Positions 49,602-52,358 of a stretch of DNA of 52,358 nt are shown in pieces. The stretch's first letter is position 1, and every line of letters starts with the position of its first letter. The stretch comes from Actinomycetota bacterium. GTDB lineage: Bacteria; Actinomycetota; Acidimicrobiia; Acidimicrobiales; Acidimicrobiaceae. The notes under the pieces were generated by a model. That model searched no databases, was not told where the DNA came from, and worked only from the letters and a program-made list of their open reading frames with translations. The stretch is from contig DAHVKW010000002.1 of NCBI GenBank assembly GCA_027320695.1, positions 14,916-67,273 on the forward strand, in the 5' to 3' direction. The position numbers and the translations under genes are program-made.

Positions 49602-49667
49602 GTCGCGGGGCAACTACCTGGCAATCCGCGCAACTTCCCGGAGTAGTTAGCATCGCTGCCCCACGAC
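49602..49667 (-). ncRNA. Candidate structured RNA element in the hisB-hisH gap
   Basis: Minus strand GUCGUGGGGCA-...-ACUAC-...-GUAGU-UGCCCCGCGAC: 11-bp closing stem (one G-U only valid on this strand) plus inner 5-bp stem. Confidence 0.5.
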
Positions 49668-49799
49668 CGCACAGCCCACACGCCCCACAATTGAATTCTA
49701 GGCCGTCAGATCTTTTCAAGCGATGCGTGCTGCGACCATAGCCGAGGGTACTTATCCAACCTGACCACCGTAATCAGGCAACAAGATCGCAGCGGCAAG

Positions 49800-50405
49800 T
49801 CACAACGACCCTTTGGTTGATGGCACCGAATCCCCTTCAACGGCAACCGCTTCCCTTAGGCAGCGTGCAAAGCACTTGAAAATTGCTTCGACGATATGGT
49901 GATAGTTCCTTCCCCTCACCACGTCGATGTGAACGCTAATTCCTGATGTGGAAACAAATGCTCTAAAGAACTCCTCCGTCAACTGAGGATCGAATCCCGG
50001 CGTGCCAAGAGGACTCCCGGAATCCAATTCGCCGTTGAACTCAAGAAATGGCCTGCCCGAAAGGTCCAAGGCGACTGACACAAGGGCCTCGTCAAGAGGC
50101 AGCGACAGAGATGCAAACCGCCGGATCCCTACCTTGTCGCCTACCGCTGAAGCAAAAGCCTGTCCCAGCACTATCCCCGCGTCCTCGACAGAGTGATGCG
50201 CGTCAACGGCCACGTCACCCTTGACCGCCACGTCCAAGTCTGTGTGCGAGTGCTTGGATAGCTGAGCCAACATGTGGTCAAAGAAAGGAAGTCCGGTCGA
50301 AATCGAATGGAGTCCGACCCCATCCAGATTCCACGAAACGGTGATTTTCGTCTCAGCGGTGCTTCGCTCGACGACTGCACTTCTGTTACCTTGGGTCAAC
50401 CTCAC
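49800..50405 (-). CDS. hisB: Imidazoleglycerol-phosphate dehydratase (monofunctional)
   Basis: GLPFFDHMLAQLSKHSHTDLDVAVKGD, DAHHSVEDAGIVLGQA, GRNYHHIVEAIFKCFARCLREAV. Confidence 0.98.
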   Translation of the reverse strand: MRLTQGNRSAVVERSTAETKITVSWNLDGVGLHSISTGLPFFDHMLAQLSKHSHTDLDVAVKGDVAVDAHHSVEDAGIVLGQAFASAVGDKVGIRRFASLSLPLDEALVSVALDLSGRPFLEFNGELDSGSPLGTPGFDPQLTEEFFRAFVSTSGISVHIDVVRGRNYHHIVEAIFKCFARCLREAVAVEGDSVPSTKGSL

Positions 50406-51468
50406 TCCTTAGCTCAACGAGCGCCTCAGAAAGCACTTTCAGAAATCTATCATTTTCTTGCGGGGTGCCGACGGTGACTCTGAGACAATCCGACAATCGT
50501 GGCCAGCCCGAACAGTTTCTCACCAGCACAGATCCATCAACTAACATTTTCCACAGTTCATCACCTTTTCCATGCGGAGCACGAAAAAGTATGAAATTGG
50601 CCGACGATTTCCAGTAGATAACATCCAATGCATCAAAACCTGTCTCGAACTGGTAGCGACCAGCCAAAATCAGGTCATGCGTCGCCTGCATGGCATCGAG
50701 GTGACCCAATGCAAGCAGTCCGGCCGCCTGCTTGATCGAATCGATATGGTATGGAAGGCACGTAGCCCATAGATTGTCAATTATCTCCTTGGGACCAATG
50801 AGATAACCGAGCCGAAGGCCGGCCATCGACCAGACCTTGGAAAATGTATTCGACACCACGATGTTGGAATGCGACCTGGCTAGCTTTAAAGCGCTAAACG
50901 ACGCGAACTGTCCGTATGCCTCGTCGATAATTATCAAAGGATTCGAATCCTCAGCCAATTTTGAAATGATCTCAGGATCCTCATCCAGCCCAGTCGGATT
51001 ATTCGGCGAACAAAAAAACACGATGTCCGGGCGGTACTTGATATTGGCGTCTAGAACCGCTGCCAGGTCTAGTGTGAAATCCAGGCCCCGCTCGATCCCG
51101 ACATGTTCTGTTGAGGTCACCTTTGCAACTTGGGCATACATTGCATAGGTAGGCTCAAAGGTCATTGCTTTTCGACCGGGACCGCCATAGGCCAAAAGTA
51201 GAGTGGAAATTACCTCGTTGGAGCCGTTGGCAATAAAGATCTCGTCTGGGGAGACGTCATGCAGAGCCGCAAGCGCCTCCCTCAGCCTGGCCGCGGTCCG
51301 GTCCGGGTAACGGTTGAGCGACAAACTTTGGATGGCTGCCTGCAGATCCGAAAGGAACTCGATGGACGGACCCAGAGGCGATTCGTTCGTATTCAGGCGC
51401 ACATCGACCTCAACCTGTGGGGAGTGATACCCGCCGAACAGAGTGAGGTCCTTTCGCATACTAGGCAT
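50386..51468 (-). CDS. hisC: Histidinol-phosphate aminotransferase
   Basis: LNTNESPLGPS, FIANGSNEVI, SPNNPTG, VVSNTFSKVWSMAGLRLGYLI. Confidence 0.97.
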   Translation of the reverse strand: MPSMRKDLTLFGGYHSPQVEVDVRLNTNESPLGPSIEFLSDLQAAIQSLSLNRYPDRTAARLREALAALHDVSPDEIFIANGSNEVISTLLLAYGGPGRKAMTFEPTYAMYAQVAKVTSTEHVGIERGLDFTLDLAAVLDANIKYRPDIVFFCSPNNPTGLDEDPEIISKLAEDSNPLIIIDEAYGQFASFSALKLARSHSNIVVSNTFSKVWSMAGLRLGYLIGPKEIIDNLWATCLPYHIDSIKQAAGLLALGHLDAMQATHDLILAGRYQFETGFDALDVIYWKSSANFILFRAPHGKGDELWKMLVDGSVLVRNCSGWPRLSDCLRVTVGTPQENDRFLKVLSEALVELRSEVDPR

Positions 51469-52358
51469 CAGATTTCCTCATTTCCACGCTCATTTCGTGT
51501 GCTATCAACCCTTCGGCTTGTGAAATTGCCGCAACATGCGGAGCCAGCAAATCGATGCCCTGCTGCGTTGCTTCAACAAAGTGGACATGCTTGACGAAAT
51601 CTCCAACCCGTAATGCCGAACCGAAACGTGCCGATCCGTACGTTGGCAGCACATGGCTCGGCCCGGCCACGTAATCTCCAAGGCTTGCCGGGGAATACCT
51701 CCCAAGGAACACTGCTCCGGCATTCTTGACAAGACCGGCCAATTCCTTGCTTGAATCGCAAAGTATCTCCAAATGCTCCGGTGCTATCGCGTTGGAGACT
51801 TCAATCGCCTGGATCCCGTCGCGCACCAAAATCGCGTAGCCACCATCGATCAATGTGGCTTCTATTTCGGTTCTCCGGGGAGAGGCCTTGACCAATTCCT
51901 CCACACTCTCCACCACTTCATCGATCACATCGCTATCCCAGGAGATGAGCCAGGCCAATCCGTTGGGGCCGTGCTCTGCTTGGACCACTACGTCGATCGC
52001 AGCCCAACTCGACGGCGTCGTCGCGTCAGCAACTACGACAACCTCCGAAGGTCCGGCGAATGACGACGGAACCCCAACGTCCTGAGCAACCTCACGCTTT
52101 GCCACAGAGACATAGATATTCCCGGGTCCAACAATAACGTCGGCCCTTTTTACGCTTTGCGTACCATACGCCATTGCGGCGATCGCCTGGGCGCCACCAA
52201 CGCAGTAGAGATGATCTACTCCGGCGATATGCGCCGCGGCAAGGGTGGCGTCATCCACCCTCCCATCTGTGTCGGGAGGGACACACAACACCACGGTCTT
52301 GACACCGGCCACCTTTGCCGGAATAGCCGTCATCAAAACCGATGACGGATAACGGGCT
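51461..52358 (-). CDS. hisD: Histidinol dehydrogenase, 5' end beyond the window
   Basis: In-frame to window edge (ARYPSSVLMTAIPAKVAGVK...), HIAGVDHLYCVGGAQAIAAMAYGTQSVKRADVIVGPGNIYVSVAKREV, AGPSHVLPTYGSARF. Confidence 0.97.
   Translation of the reverse strand, partial: ARYPSSVLMTAIPAKVAGVKTVVLCVPPDTDGRVDDATLAAAHIAGVDHLYCVGGAQAIAAMAYGTQSVKRADVIVGPGNIYVSVAKREVAQDVGVPSSFAGPSEVVVVADATTPSSWAAIDVVVQAEHGPNGLAWLISWDSDVIDEVVESVEELVKASPRRTEIEATLIDGGYAILVRDGIQAIEVSNAIAPEHLEILCDSSKELAGLVKNAGAVFLGRYSPASLGDYVAGPSHVLPTYGSARFGSALRVGDFVKHVHFVEATQQGIDLLAPHVAAISQAEGLIAHEMSVEMRKSDA

Noticed and set aside
1-52358. CRISPR arrays, transposases, integrases, toxin-antitoxin or phage genes
   Set aside because: Looked for repeated spacers and recognisable mobile or defence proteins; none seen.

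Overview
The window is chromosomal DNA that looks actinobacterial (order pdtaR-polA-rpsA-coaE-uvrB; his-trp supercluster; FAS-II operon). I inferred the taxon from gene content and synteny and did not search for it. Main blocks: (1) 0.15-5.0 kb (-): FAD-linked oxidase, EntE/SdgA-like aryl-AMP ligase, and a salicylyl-CoA-5-hydroxylase-like flavoprotein. (2) 5.8-14.4 kb (-): DUF167, a SAM methyltransferase, uvrB, coaE, rpsA, polA and an ANTAR response regulator. (3) 14.5-28.6 kb accessory/catabolic island: MBL-fold hydrolase, a bicupin translationally coupled to an orphan EutA-type reactivase, an IclR regulator, a complete three-component Rieske ring-hydroxylating dioxygenase system with a 3Cys ferredoxin, two tandem paralogous HAAT-type substrate-binding lipoproteins, and a MenC-like enolase-superfamily protein. 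(4) pstB-S-C-A (+). (5) tRNA-Leu(CAA). (6) fabD-fabH-fabG-acpP-fabF, where FabD carries a C-terminal unmodified biotinyl/lipoyl-like barrel. (7) AarF/UbiB kinase and DUF302 with a CsoR-like operator. (8) hisD'-C-B-H-A-F-(GroES-like)-I-trpE-ygfZ-trpC-F-B-A (-). The strongest candidates for undescribed biology are the bicupin/EutA-like pair, the FabD-barrel fusion, a structured-RNA candidate in the hisB-hisH gap, the roofless GroES-like protein inside the his operon, and a perfect 23-bp palindrome at the dioxygenase promoter. No CRISPR array, transposase, integrase or rRNA was seen.
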